A stretch of DNA of 22,377 nucleotides from Deltaproteobacteria bacterium (GTDB taxonomy: Bacteria; Desulfobacterota; Desulfarculia; Adiutricales; Adiutricaceae), in NCBI GenBank assembly GCA_031278795.1, contig JAITJT010000076.1, forward strand, positions 1 to 22,377, given 5' to 3'. Position 1 is the stretch's first letter; each line of letters opens with the position of its first letter. The position numbers and the translations under genes were made by a program. Under the pieces are notes generated by a model. It was given only the letters and a program-made list of their open reading frames with translations, was not told the DNA's origin and made no database searches. Shown here one piece after another: positions 6,098 to 14,175 of the stretch.

Positions 6098-8596
6098 TCA
6101 GTCATCTGAATAATCGTCTTGGTAGCCTTCAGCATCCGTTAGGTCGCCGTAGTCGTCGAAGCTTTCTTTAAACTCGTATTCCTGGTGCTGGTATCCCAAA
6201 AACTCGCCCTTGAGCCTATGTTCCAAATCCATCACCTCGTCGGTCTCTCTCAAGATCCCCATGAGTTCCCCCACGTCCTGGCGCTGATAGCCCTGGCCAC
6301 TGGCGGAGGCGTCATATTCAGGGGAGCTTTGACTCATCTCCACGGCCAGGCGCCCTTCGGGCGCGCCAAACTCTCTAGTTTGCTCTCTAGTTTGCTCTCT
6401 CGTTTGCTCTTTGTCATCTAGAATATATTCATCATTATAATCATCTTGGGAAGCCTTAGACCCTAAGCCTTTCGTCTCCATTTCCTCTGTAGGGGAAGAA
6501 GGGTCGTAAGTTGTGGAGCGCCCATCCTCTTCTTCCATATGCCTTAAGGCCGGATCCTCATAGTGGGAGTCGAAGGTGCTAGGGCTTCCCCCATCCTCCG
6601 TCTCACCGTAGCCTTGGCCCTCGTCCTCGTCCTCGTCTCCTTTAAGCTCCATGGGGGAGTGCTCAAGATCCTCCACATAGCTCTTGGATAAGGCCTCCTC
6701 TGAGCCCTTGGCTTCCAGGCCGCTCTCAATCTCATCCGAGTAGGCCTCTAGGCCGCCAGCATCGTTCTCTTTAGATTTTACCTCAGAATCCTCTTCAGGT
6801 GAGTTATTTGAGCTACTATTTAGGGACTTATTTTCCGCTCCCGTTGAGGGCGCCTCGGACGGGCCCTCGTCATTGTCCTCCACTTCAGCTTTAGCCTCTT
6901 TTGCGGGCTCTTTTGGGGCATCCTTTGGAGCCACCGCGCCTGTCGCGCTAGAGCCGGTAAGTGCGGATGCTTGCGGCTCTGGTGATTGTCCCTGGGTTTC
7001 GCCCTCAGCTCCCCCAAAGAGTCCCATGCCAAAGAGCCCGGAGGCACCTGGGGGAGGGGTCTTGGGCTTCTTGGTGGAGGCCTTTCCCCTGGTGTCGGCC
7101 TTGGTGGCGGCCTTGGTGGCGCTCTCCTTGGGAGAGTCCTCCTTAGGTGTGTCCGCCTTTTGCGCGTCCTTGGGGGCCGCCTTTTCCTTGGGGGCCTCTT
7201 TTTTAGTCTCTTTCTTGATTTTAGATGAGAGCCTAGAGGAGTTGGCCTTGAGGAGGGCGGCCATCTTCTCTTTGGTCTCTAGCTCCTCTTCTTCCTTTTT
7301 CTTGGCCTTTTCCCTTTCCTTGGCCAGGAAATTATCCACCAGCTCGTCTTCAAAGGCGCTTTCCTTAACTCGCGAGGGCTCAGTTGGGAAAGCGGGGGCG
7401 GGCTCTTTAGGGCTAATGTCCCTCAGTGCCTTAACCGAGGCCCTCACCTCCTCTGGGTCGGCCTCCAGGGCCAAGGTGAGGCGAGCGCTTAGATCCATTA
7501 GATTCTCCAGAGGGGCCATCTGAGAGAGCCTCACCAGGTGGCTCTCCAGTAGCCATCTGGGATGGGGGTGGCGGTTTAGCTCAGCTTGGAGCTTGAGCCA
7601 GGCCTCGAAATGCCTGTGCAAGGTGGGAAGGCTGTAGTCTTGTACAATTTTCTGGTAATCAGCCTCCTCCGCGTCCGTTAGCTCCAATAGCTCCGTGGCC
7701 CCTGGGCTGGATTTGCAGATGCTAAGATCCCTTATAAGCTCCAGGGCCTTGAGGCCCAGCTCCTTTAAGTCAGATCCTAGATTATAGGCGTCATTTACCG
7801 CCGCAAGGGCCTCATTGACCTTAGACTCCAAGGCCGATAGCACAATGCCTTTCACTATGTCAGAGCTTATAAGGCCTAATGAGAGGTTAACCGAATCGAG
7901 GCTTATCTCACCTGAGGAGGCGATGACCTGGTCCATGAGCCCCAGGGCGTCCCTGAGGCCGCCCTGGGCCTGGCGGGCTAGTATCAAAAGGGCCTGTGGG
8001 TCGGCGCTTATGCCCTCGGATTTGGATACGTACTCCAATCTCTTCACCATCTCATCCACCTTAATGCGCCTAAAGTCATAGCGCTGACACCGGGAGAGGA
8101 TGGTGGGTGGAACCTTGTGCACCTCGGTTGTGGCGAAGATAAAGACCACGTGGGCCGGAGGCTCCTCTAGGGTCTTAAGCAGGGCGTTGAAGGCGTCATT
8201 GGATAGGGCGTGCACCTCGTCTATGATGTAGACCTTGTAGCGGCCCCGGGAGGGTAAAAACTTTACATTGTCCCTTAGGCTCTGGATGTCCTTTATGCCG
8301 CGGTTGGAGGCCCCGTCCACCTCTATGATGTCCAGAGACTGCCCGCTTTGGATCTCCAAGCACTCCGGACACTTGCCGCAGGGCCTCTCCTCCATGGGGG
8401 CCGAGCAGGAGAGCGCCATGGCGAGTAACCTCGCGGCCGTGGTCTTCCCCACGCCGCGAGGGCCTGTGAAGAGATAGGCGTGGGCGACGCGTCCGGTCTT
8501 AAGGGCCTGGGAGAGAGTGTGCCTCACCTGGGGCTGGCCCACCAGGTCGTCGAAGGTCTTGGGGCGGTACTTGCGGGCCAGGACTAGGTAAGACAT
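6098..8596 (-). CDS. dnaX: DNA polymerase III subunit tau/gamma with very long acidic tail
   Basis: DnaX forms the clamp-loader ATPase that loads the beta clamp and organises the replisome. The AAA+ module is complete: Walker A GPRGVGKT (45-52), a four-Cys zinc site (Cys64, 73, 76, 79), Walker B IIDEVHA (124-130), sensor 1 ATTE (155-158) and the SRC arginine-finger motif (168-170). Helical lid and collar domains follow to about residue 370. From about 395 to 832 the protein becomes low-complexity: Lys/Glu/Ala/Pro repeats, then Ser/Asp/Glu-rich sequence, a TREQ triplication, and an acidic end (YSDD). This makes it well over the roughly 500-650 residues of many homologues. I see no recognisable polymerase-binding domain V. 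The start is supported by GAGGTGG a few bases before the ATG, and the gap to ileS is 18 bases. Whether a short gamma form is made cannot be told from sequence. Confidence 0.96.
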   Translation of the reverse strand: MSYLVLARKYRPKTFDDLVGQPQVRHTLSQALKTGRVAHAYLFTGPRGVGKTTAARLLAMALSCSAPMEERPCGKCPECLEIQSGQSLDIIEVDGASNRGIKDIQSLRDNVKFLPSRGRYKVYIIDEVHALSNDAFNALLKTLEEPPAHVVFIFATTEVHKVPPTILSRCQRYDFRRIKVDEMVKRLEYVSKSEGISADPQALLILARQAQGGLRDALGLMDQVIASSGEISLDSVNLSLGLISSDIVKGIVLSALESKVNEALAAVNDAYNLGSDLKELGLKALELIRDLSICKSSPGATELLELTDAEEADYQKIVQDYSLPTLHRHFEAWLKLQAELNRHPHPRWLLESHLVRLSQMAPLENLMDLSARLTLALEADPEEVRASVKALRDISPKEPAPAFPTEPSRVKESAFEDELVDNFLAKEREKAKKKEEEELETKEKMAALLKANSSRLSSKIKKETKKEAPKEKAAPKDAQKADTPKEDSPKESATKAATKADTRGKASTKKPKTPPPGASGLFGMGLFGGAEGETQGQSPEPQASALTGSSATGAVAPKDAPKEPAKEAKAEVEDNDEGPSEAPSTGAENKSLNSSSNNSPEEDSEVKSKENDAGGLEAYSDEIESGLEAKGSEEALSKSYVEDLEHSPMELKGDEDEDEGQGYGETEDGGSPSTFDSHYEDPALRHMEEEDGRSTTYDPSSPTEEMETKGLGSKASQDDYNDEYILDDKEQTREQTREQTREFGAPEGRLAVEMSQSSPEYDASASGQGYQRQDVGELMGILRETDEVMDLEHRLKGEFLGYQHQEYEFKESFDDYGDLTDAEGYQDDYSDD
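6371..6406 (-). repeat. Three 12-bp tandem repeats inside dnaX
   Basis: Three consecutive plus-strand units CTCTCTAGTTTG, CTCTCTAGTTTG and CTCTCTCGTTTG encode a repeated four-residue EQTR/TREQ unit in the acidic tail of DnaX. The unit length is a multiple of three, so copy-number change would keep the frame. Confidence 0.9.
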
Positions 8597-8614
8597 CTTC
8601 CACCTCTCGCCTTT

Positions 8615-11395
8615 TTAGCTCTTAGCCTTTTCAATACTCATAAGGGCCCTCTGGCACTTGGGGCAAACACCTGAGAGGTCCTCCGGAACATCTTTATCCC
8701 TAGTCCAGCAGCGGGGGCACTTGGGATAGGGGCACTCTTGGATTTGAACCTCCAGGCCCCCATCAGGGGCCTGGGGGTTTTCACTTAAGAATACATCCGA
8801 AACAATGAAGAACTCCGGAAGCATGTCTCTATATTTAGTTAAGAGCTTATACACATCAGGGCTAGCCTTAATTAAAGCCTTGGCGTCCAAGGATGACCCT
8901 ATGATCTTTTCTTTTCTAGCCTCTTCTAGGGCCTTAAGCACCTGAGTCCTAGCTTTGAGTAGGGCCTCCATGTCCTCTTCCAGGAATTTGTCCTCGAGTA
9001 AGGCATCGTCTTGGGGAAAGTCCTCCAAAAAGACGCTTTCCTGTTTTTGGGGATCCGGAAGGTGAGACCAGATCTCCTCGGTGGTAAATGAGAGGACCGG
9101 CGCCATGATCAAGGTAACGTCGCGGAGGATCCTCCACATGACGCTCTGGCTTCCCCGTCTTACTGGATCGTCTATGTATCTGGTGTAGAGCCTATCTTTG
9201 AGGATGTCCAGGTAAAAAGACGAGAGCTTTCCCATGAAGTTGTTAACCTTGTGGTAGACATCGTGGAAGGCGTACTCATTGTAGGCTAGTTTTGTTTCCC
9301 TTATGAGCTTATTTAAGCTAATTAAAGCGTAGCGATCCAGGGGGTCCTTTAACTCGGCTAAGGGTACGCTGTTTTTATCCGGAATAAAATCCGAGAGGTT
9401 TCCCAGTAGGAAGCGGGAGGTGTTTCTGTAGTTGAAATAGGCCTTAACCAGCATGTCCATTATTTCATTGGACACTCTTATGTCGTCTTGGTAATTCTCC
9501 GATGCGCACCAGAGACGTAGGAGGTCGGCCCCGTATTTTTTGATGACCTCCTCCGGAAGAACCGTGTTCCCCAGGGACTTACTCATCTTCTTGCCCTTCC
9601 CGTCCACCACGTAGCCGTGGGTGAGCACCTCTCTGTAAGGGGCCACTCCGTCTCTATTGGCGACGGATATTAAAAGTGACGAGTGGAACCAGCCCCTATG
9701 CTGATCTGACCCCTCCAAATACATATCCGCCCTGTCAGGAAGATAGTCGCGGTGTTCGCACACCGCGGCAAAGGATGAGCCCGAGTCGAACCACACGTCT
9801 AAGATATCCGTCTCCTTTTTAAAGCTCTTTCCTCCGCAGTGGGGGCAGATCAATCCCTCGGGGAGGATCTCTTTGGCCTCTCTTTCAAACCAGGCGTCAG
9901 CCCCCTCTCTTTGGAAGAGCTCAAATATCCTCTCCTTAATCTCTTCCGTGTAGATCCACTGGCCACATTCCTCACAGAAGAAGATGGTGATGGGAACCCC
10001 CCAGGAGCGCTGGCGGCTCACGCACCAGTCCGGGCGACTCTCCACCATGCCGTATATCCTATCCCGGCCCCGAGCGGGAATCCACTTCACCGTGTCTATG
10101 GCCTCTAAGCTACGCTTTCTTAAATCCTTGTACTCCATGGACACGAACCACTGGGGTGTGGCCCTGAAGACCACGGGGTTCTTGCACCTCCAGCAGTGGG
10201 GGTAGGAGTGTTGGATCCTATCCTTGGCTAGTAGGGCACCCCTCTCTTTGAGCATATCAATCACTTGGGAGTTGGACTCCATGACCTTCTTGCCTTCTAG
10301 CTCTTTGACCTCGTCCGTGAAACGGGCGTCGTCATCCAAGGGCGAGTAGATGGGAAGCCCAAAGGCCAAACCCGTCTCGTAGTCCTCCCGGCCGTGCCCC
10401 GGGGCCGTGTGCACCAGGCCCGTCCCCTGCTCGGAGCTCACGTACATGGCGGGCACCACCAGGGAGTCCCGGCCGTAGAGGGGGTGGGCGGCCTTTAAGC
10501 CATTTAGCTTGGCAGTAAGGATGGGGCCCAGATCCTTAGCACCCTCAAGATTTAGTTTGGGGAGGAGCCCTTCCGCGAGTGTTCCCTCCAGGATATAGAC
10601 CTTCCCGTCACGCTCGTAAGCCCTGTAGGTGAATCTGGGGTTGTAGGCGATACCCATGTTGGCCGGAATGGTCCAGGGCGTGGTGGTCCAGATGACCAGG
10701 TAGACCTCTTTTCCGGATAAGTCATCTCTTAAGACCGCTGGGTCGTCTTTGAGCTTAAAGGGCACATATATGGAGTCGGACTCGTGGTCCTGGTACTCCA
10801 CCTCGGCCTCGGCCAGGGCGGTCTTGCAGGTGCCGCACCAGAGGACGGGTTTCACGTCTCTGGACAATCTTCCGTCTAAGGCCATGACACCCAGCTCCCT
10901 GGCTATGATGGCCTCATAGCTGTAGTCCATGGTGAGGTAGGGATTGTCCCACTCGCCCAATACCCCCAGGCGGATAAACTGTTCGCGCTGGATATTTAGG
11001 TACTTGTTGGCGTAGTCCCGGCACTTACGTCTAATCTCGGTCTTAGTTAGCTCCAGCTTCTTTTTCCCTAGGGTCTCGTCCACCTTGTGCTCTATGGGGA
11101 GCCCGTGGCAGTCCCAGCCCGGGACATAAGGGGAATGAAAACCCGACATGGTCTTGAACTTAACCACTATGTCCTTGAGGATCTTGTTTAAGGCCGTTCC
11201 CAGGTGGATGTTTCCATTGGCGTAGGGCGGGCCGTCGTGGAGAACCCAGAGGGGTTTACCTTGGCCCTTGGCCATAATCCTGGAGTATATGTCCATGTCC
11301 TTCCATTTATTGAGGAGCTTGGGCTCCAGTTCCGGAAGCCTTCCCTTCATGGGAAAGCTGGTCTTGGGAAGGTTGAGGCTGTCTTTGTAGTCCAT
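8615..11395 (-). CDS. ileS: Isoleucyl-tRNA synthetase
   Basis: This class I synthetase charges tRNA-Ile and edits misactivated valine. All landmarks are present in the 926-residue product: the HIGH-type motif GNIHLG (61-66), PGWDCHGLPIE shortly after it, the CP1 editing domain with WTTTPWTIPAN and a GTGLVHTAPGHG stretch, DWCVSRQRSWGVPI, and KMSKS at 603-607. A C-terminal zinc site (Cys893, 896, 911, 914) closes the protein, as in bacterial-type enzymes of about 930 residues. The ATG follows GGAGTGAGAG. A 160-base gap to the upstream dedA gene holds a probable extended -10 promoter. dnaX begins 18 bases after the stop, so ileS is probably the first gene of an ileS-dnaX-ybaB-PHP operon. Confidence 0.98.
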   Translation of the reverse strand: MDYKDSLNLPKTSFPMKGRLPELEPKLLNKWKDMDIYSRIMAKGQGKPLWVLHDGPPYANGNIHLGTALNKILKDIVVKFKTMSGFHSPYVPGWDCHGLPIEHKVDETLGKKKLELTKTEIRRKCRDYANKYLNIQREQFIRLGVLGEWDNPYLTMDYSYEAIIARELGVMALDGRLSRDVKPVLWCGTCKTALAEAEVEYQDHESDSIYVPFKLKDDPAVLRDDLSGKEVYLVIWTTTPWTIPANMGIAYNPRFTYRAYERDGKVYILEGTLAEGLLPKLNLEGAKDLGPILTAKLNGLKAAHPLYGRDSLVVPAMYVSSEQGTGLVHTAPGHGREDYETGLAFGLPIYSPLDDDARFTDEVKELEGKKVMESNSQVIDMLKERGALLAKDRIQHSYPHCWRCKNPVVFRATPQWFVSMEYKDLRKRSLEAIDTVKWIPARGRDRIYGMVESRPDWCVSRQRSWGVPITIFFCEECGQWIYTEEIKERIFELFQREGADAWFEREAKEILPEGLICPHCGGKSFKKETDILDVWFDSGSSFAAVCEHRDYLPDRADMYLEGSDQHRGWFHSSLLISVANRDGVAPYREVLTHGYVVDGKGKKMSKSLGNTVLPEEVIKKYGADLLRLWCASENYQDDIRVSNEIMDMLVKAYFNYRNTSRFLLGNLSDFIPDKNSVPLAELKDPLDRYALISLNKLIRETKLAYNEYAFHDVYHKVNNFMGKLSSFYLDILKDRLYTRYIDDPVRRGSQSVMWRILRDVTLIMAPVLSFTTEEIWSHLPDPQKQESVFLEDFPQDDALLEDKFLEEDMEALLKARTQVLKALEEARKEKIIGSSLDAKALIKASPDVYKLLTKYRDMLPEFFIVSDVFLSENPQAPDGGLEVQIQECPYPKCPRCWTRDKDVPEDLSGVCPKCQRALMSIEKAKS

Positions 11396-11497
11396 TATTC
11401 TCTCACTCCAGGGTAATCAAAAGGGATTCTTAGATTCATACATTATGCTTAATCATAAGCGTTCTTCAAGGATATTTAGCTTTAACGCGGCCTTCTT

Positions 11498-11506
11498 ATT
11501 ATAGCA
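11498..11506 (-). promoter_or_regulatory. Probable extended -10 promoter for ileS
   Basis: Read on the minus strand the sequence is TGCTATAAT: a consensus -10 hexamer with the TG extension. No good -35 lies at the right distance, as is common for extended -10 promoters. It would give a leader of about 95 bases before the ileS ATG, containing a small GCTTA/TAAGC hairpin. Confidence 0.55.
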
Positions 11507-11556
11507 AAAGCGGCTTTCCTCCACGCTTTATGATTATTTAGCGTTTTAGAAAGGCT

Positions 11557-12267
11557 TTAGGCGTCCGGCCCGGGTTCCCCGGGAACCGCAGCCTGGTCCT
11601 TTGGGGGACTTTTACGCATCTTCACGTACTCCACGATCATGGGGAGTATGGATATGAAGATTATGGCGAGGATCACCATGGTGAAGTTGTCCTTCACCAG
11701 GGGAAGGCCTCCAAAGAGGTAGCCCGCGCCGGTCAAAAGGACGCTCCAGAGGATGCCGCCAGTTAGGTTGTAGAAGAGGAATTTCCTATAGCGCATGCTC
11801 CCCACCCCGGCCACGAAGGGGGCGAAGGTGCGCACGATGGGGACGAAGCGGGCCAGCACTATGGTCTTGGCGCCGTATTTGTCGTAGAAGTCCCGGGTCT
11901 TATCTAGGTATTTCTTCTTGAGGAACCTCCCGTCCCTATTTAGGACCTTGGGCCCTAGGTAGCGGCCCACCCAGTAGTTGAGGGTATCCCCCAAAAAGGC
12001 GGCGGTGGCGATTAGGACCAAGAGCAGTCCTATATTTAGGGGAGAGCTATCCCTAGCCGCTATGGCCCCGGCCGCGAACAAGAGAGAGTCCCCGGGCAGG
12101 AAGGGACAGATTACCACCCCGGTCTCCCAAAAGACTATGAGGAAGAGGATGAGCTGGGTCTGCCAGCCGTATTGGTCCACCAGATTGTCCAGGTGCTCAT
12201 CTATATGCAGTATGAAGTCAATGAGGGCCAAGATCCCCTGGGAGAGGAGGCCCGGGTCGTTTTCCAT
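11557..12267 (-). CDS. DedA-family inner-membrane protein
   Basis: DedA (SNARE-associated/VTT-type) proteins are integral membrane transporters; members are linked to undecaprenyl phosphate or phospholipid flipping and proton-motive-force balance. The 236-residue product has the family signature FWETGVVICPFLPGDSLLF (46-64, with Glu48 and the re-entrant-loop Pro-Gly-Asp) and the second signature ARFVPIVRTFAPFVAG (139-154) with its two functionally important arginines. Hydrophobic segments run at about 38-70, 78-100, 140-157, 168-187 and 195-215. The C-terminus is a cytoplasm-like, Pro-rich tail (220-236). The gene starts 14 bases after tsaC and is probably co-transcribed with it; the ribosome site is weak (AAGGG far upstream). 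Substrate cannot be told. Confidence 0.93.
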   Translation of the reverse strand: MENDPGLLSQGILALIDFILHIDEHLDNLVDQYGWQTQLILFLIVFWETGVVICPFLPGDSLLFAAGAIAARDSSPLNIGLLLVLIATAAFLGDTLNYWVGRYLGPKVLNRDGRFLKKKYLDKTRDFYDKYGAKTIVLARFVPIVRTFAPFVAGVGSMRYRKFLFYNLTGGILWSVLLTGAGYLFGGLPLVKDNFTMVILAIIFISILPMIVEYVKMRKSPPKDQAAVPGEPGPDA

Positions 12268-12281
12268 TTTTAGAAGATCCC

Positions 12282-12983
12282 TTACTTTTCCGGAAAAGAG
12301 AGGGTCTTCATGACGTCTTTCCCGTTGATGGCCCCGTCCCTGATTATATGGAAGGGGGCCTTGGTCATGTCTATGATGGTGGAGGGTTTGGGCTTGTCAG
12401 CCAGGCGCTGGAAGCTAGGGCCCGTGTCCACCACCATGTCCAGGAGCCCGGGGAAGTACTCCAAGACCTCCCTGGCGCTGGTGGCCGCTTTCTCGCCGTG
12501 GGGATTGGCCGAGGTGCCGGTTATGCCCCTATCGGTCATTCTGGCCAGGGCCCCGGGCACCGGGAATCTATCCACCCTGAGCGCGATGGAGCTCTGCTTC
12601 TTCCCCAAAATGGCCGGGTGCAGCCCGCTCTGGGCCTTAAATATAATGGTTAAGAGCCCTGGCCAGAAGCGGTCCATGAGGATGGCCGCCTCTTTAGGTA
12701 TATCCTGGGCGTAGGCCATGACCCTTTCCCTGGTATCTAGGAGTAAGAGAAAGGCGTTGTCAGTCTTGGGCTTCTCTTTCTTGGTGAAGCTATAGTCCGG
12801 CTTGTGCCCGAATTTTAGCAAAAAGAGGTTCTCCAGGGCCGCCGGGCGGTCAGCTATGACCATGAGCCCGTAGAAGGACTCGGTGGCCGCGGCCACAATT
12901 CCGCCGTCCAGGAGGGTTTTAACCGCCGGCTGGAGGTCGCTTAGGGAGAAGTTCGCGGGGTCGATTGTGAGAAGTTCAGTCAA
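12282..12983 (-). CDS. tsaC: TsaC/YrdC-family L-threonylcarbamoyladenylate synthase, atypical
   Basis: TsaC/Sua5 makes threonylcarbamoyl-AMP from threonine, bicarbonate and ATP for the t6A37 modification of tRNAs. The family fold is visible: GGIVAAATESFYGL (27-40, matching the usual PTDTVYGL strand-loop), FWPGLLTIIF (106-115), SIALRVDRFPVPGAL (132-146), ITGTSANPHGEKAATSA (154-170) and PSTIIDMT…IIRDGAI near the end. The length of 233 residues fits the short TsaC type without the Sua5 extra domain. Two features are odd. The conserved K-x-R motif before the substrate pocket reads KFGHKP, followed by a Lys-rich stretch, so the Arg appears missing. The start is TTG with only a weak AAAGAG upstream. 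No later ATG would keep the core intact, so I keep this start. It is the first gene of a pair with dedA. Confidence 0.88.
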   Translation of the reverse strand: MTELLTIDPANFSLSDLQPAVKTLLDGGIVAAATESFYGLMVIADRPAALENLFLLKFGHKPDYSFTKKEKPKTDNAFLLLLDTRERVMAYAQDIPKEAAILMDRFWPGLLTIIFKAQSGLHPAILGKKQSSIALRVDRFPVPGALARMTDRGITGTSANPHGEKAATSAREVLEYFPGLLDMVVDTGPSFQRLADKPKPSTIIDMTKAPFHIIRDGAINGKDVMKTLSFPEK

Positions 12984-13070
12984 GGTAAGACTCTTTAATA
13001 AACATTTGGAAAAGTTTTATCCATAGGGCTTGATGGGGCGTATGGGAAGGGCAGATCTTCCAAGACGGCA

Positions 13071-13103
13071 ACTACAAGCCCATTACAAGCCCACTACAAG
13101 CCA
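13071..13103. repeat. Three 11-bp tandem repeats
   Basis: Units ACTACAAGCCC (13071-13081), ATTACAAGCCC (13082-13092) and ACTACAAGCCA (13093-13103) differ at one position each. They lie upstream of the probable -35 of the zinc-ribbon gene and could be a spaced operator, since 11 bp is about one helix turn, or simple slippage DNA. Confidence 0.85.
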
Positions 13104-13135
13104 TAATTCCTACGCATATTATCAAAAAAAGGGGC

Positions 13136-13164
13136 TTGACTCAATACGCTAAAAGTAGCATTAT
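13136..13164 (+). promoter_or_regulatory. Possible promoter of the zinc-ribbon gene
   Basis: TTGACT (13136-13141) and CATTAT (13159-13164) are separated by 17 bases. A second candidate closer to the gene is TATAAT at 13264-13269, with a poor -35. Either would drive the plus-strand gene at 13324. Confidence 0.4.
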
Positions 13165-13323
13165 ATCTTAACGGGCGCCTTTCTTCTCACCAAGAGTGGC
13201 CCCAAATCCTTTAAAAAATAACCCGGTATTAGCCTGAAAATAAGTCATTAAAGAGAGCTTTTTTATAATTTAAGACTATTTCAGAGTGTTTTATCGGAAA
13301 TAATCGCAAATGGAGGTATTTTT

Positions 13324-13521
13324 ATGTCAATTACGGAAATTGAATCCAATCCCGACTGCATGAAGGAAGAGACCAAGCTCATCACCGGCCCCTGTCCCGC
13401 ATGCGGCAAGGAGCTGGAGTTCTTCAGCATTACCGAGCTAAGGAATCAATCGCACTGCTACGAGTGCCACGCTCCGTTTGACTCCAAGGCCTTCGCCCAC
13501 AAACTCGGACTGAGCATCTAA
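13324..13521 (+). CDS. Small zinc-ribbon protein, function unknown
   Basis: The 65-residue product has two Cys pairs, CPAC (Cys24, Cys27) and CYEC (Cys45, Cys48), 17 residues apart. This is the layout of a zinc ribbon, and the CYEC pair is followed by HAPF. The N-terminus is acidic and the C-terminus ends HKLGLSI. I do not recognise the family; small ribbons of this kind act as nucleic-acid or protein adaptors, so any role is a guess. The gene is convincing despite its size: TGGAGG sits 8 bases before the ATG, a promoter candidate lies upstream, and an intrinsic terminator follows by 33 bases. It is therefore a single-gene transcript, divergent from tsaC. Confidence 0.82.
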   Translation: MSITEIESNPDCMKEETKLITGPCPACGKELEFFSITELRNQSHCYECHAPFDSKAFAHKLGLSI

Positions 13522-13553
13522 AAAAGACTCCGCAAAAAAAGAAGCTTTAATTT

Positions 13554-13598
13554 CCGCCGGGGCCAGACCGATGAGGCGAGCGCTCCGGCGGGTTTTTT
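13554..13598 (+). terminator. Intrinsic terminator of the zinc-ribbon gene
   Basis: CCGCCGG (13554-13560) pairs with CCGGCGG (13585-13591) around a 24-base loop and is followed by GTTTTTT. It lies 33 bases after the stop codon. Confidence 0.85.
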
Positions 13599-13809
13599 CC
13601 TCTCCACCTGAAAAAAAGACATAATCCCAGAAGCTAAAATTTCCGGCCTATATTTAAATCCACAATCTTAACAAGAATGTAAGTTTTTGCTGTTAGACTT
13701 CAATTTTTAAGTCTATTTCATAGGCATTCTCTAAGTAAACCATGGTTTTAGGCGTGATTCTCAAGCTCTTTTTCTTAAAAATGCGCTGAAAAACCCCTGT
13801 GAGTCTCGC

Positions 13810-13885
13810 CAAAAGCGCTAAAAGCCGCCACGAAAGGCGCTAAAAGCCGTCACGAAAGGCGCTAAAAGCCGCCACTAGAGGCGCG
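13810..13885. repeat. Three 22-bp tandem repeats
   Basis: Units at 13810-13831, 13832-13853 and 13854-13875 share the consensus GAAAGGCGCTAAAAGCCGYCAC; a partial fourth follows to 13885. Each unit contains the short inverted repeat GGC…GCC. The block sits just upstream of the bactofilin promoter. Confidence 0.88.
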
Positions 13886-13940
13886 TTTCAAATAATATTG
13901 TTTTTTTTAAACGCAGGGAATTGTTATAGGCACTTTTTCC

Positions 13941-13969
13941 TTTACATTTTTGAAACTTGTCGCTATATT
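13941..13969 (+). promoter_or_regulatory. Strong sigma-70-type promoter upstream of bactofilin
   Basis: TTTACA (13941-13946) and TATATT (13964-13969) are separated by exactly 17 bases, each one mismatch from consensus. Transcription would start near 13976, leaving a leader of about 275 bases before the bactofilin ATG. Confidence 0.65.
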
Positions 13970-13989
13970 TGAGCCTGAGACGGAGCTTC

Positions 13990-14062
13990 CCCACAAAACC
14001 GCAAGGTTACATGATTTTTTTGGAATTGGCCCTTAGAAAGCGGGCTTTCCTTTTTTTGTGGG
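13990..14062 (+). ncRNA. Structured leader / possible attenuator or short RNA
   Basis: Starting about 14 bases after the predicted transcription start, the RNA can form a hairpin AACC-GCAA-GGTT (13997-14008, GNRA-type loop). A second hairpin is GGAA…GCCC…GGGC…TTCC (14022-14050), followed at once by seven T (14051-14057), which makes a good intrinsic terminator. CCCACAAAA (13990-13998) is also complementary to TTTTGTGGG (14054-14062), a 9-bp helix that would enclose both hairpins and use part of the T-tract. The outcome would be either a short RNA of about 80 bases or an attenuated leader of the bactofilin mRNA. This comes from inspection only; no known family is recognised. Confidence 0.45.
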
Positions 14063-14175
14063 AATCAACACATCTCTTCAATTTTCGCGCATCCCAAAAA
14101 AACGCATCCATGCTAAGTATAGAGGGCCTTTGGGGTTTTGCGCTAAACTTGGGTTTTCAAAGGGCATTCCCCTAT

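Larger units (their letters stand above)
12984..13323. other. Divergent intergenic region with 11-bp repeats and promoters
   Basis: This 340-base gap lies between tsaC (minus) and the zinc-ribbon gene (plus). It holds three 11-bp tandem repeats (13071-13103), TTGACT–17–CATTAT (13136-13164) and a TATAAT at 13264-13269. No coding frame of interest is visible on either strand. Confidence 0.6.

Noticed and set aside
7295..7303. AAGAAAAAG on the minus strand in dnaX, near where a frameshift makes gamma in E. coli.
   Set aside because: It is not a true X-XXY-YYZ heptamer: a -1 slip would put the P-site lysine tRNA on GAA. No strong downstream stem was seen, and the -1 frame stops only about 20 codons later.
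6873..7523. A 216-codon plus-strand frame opposite dnaX.
   Set aside because: It is the antisense of the low-complexity Lys/Glu/Ala/Pro tail of DnaX, whose codon pattern leaves the opposite strand open.
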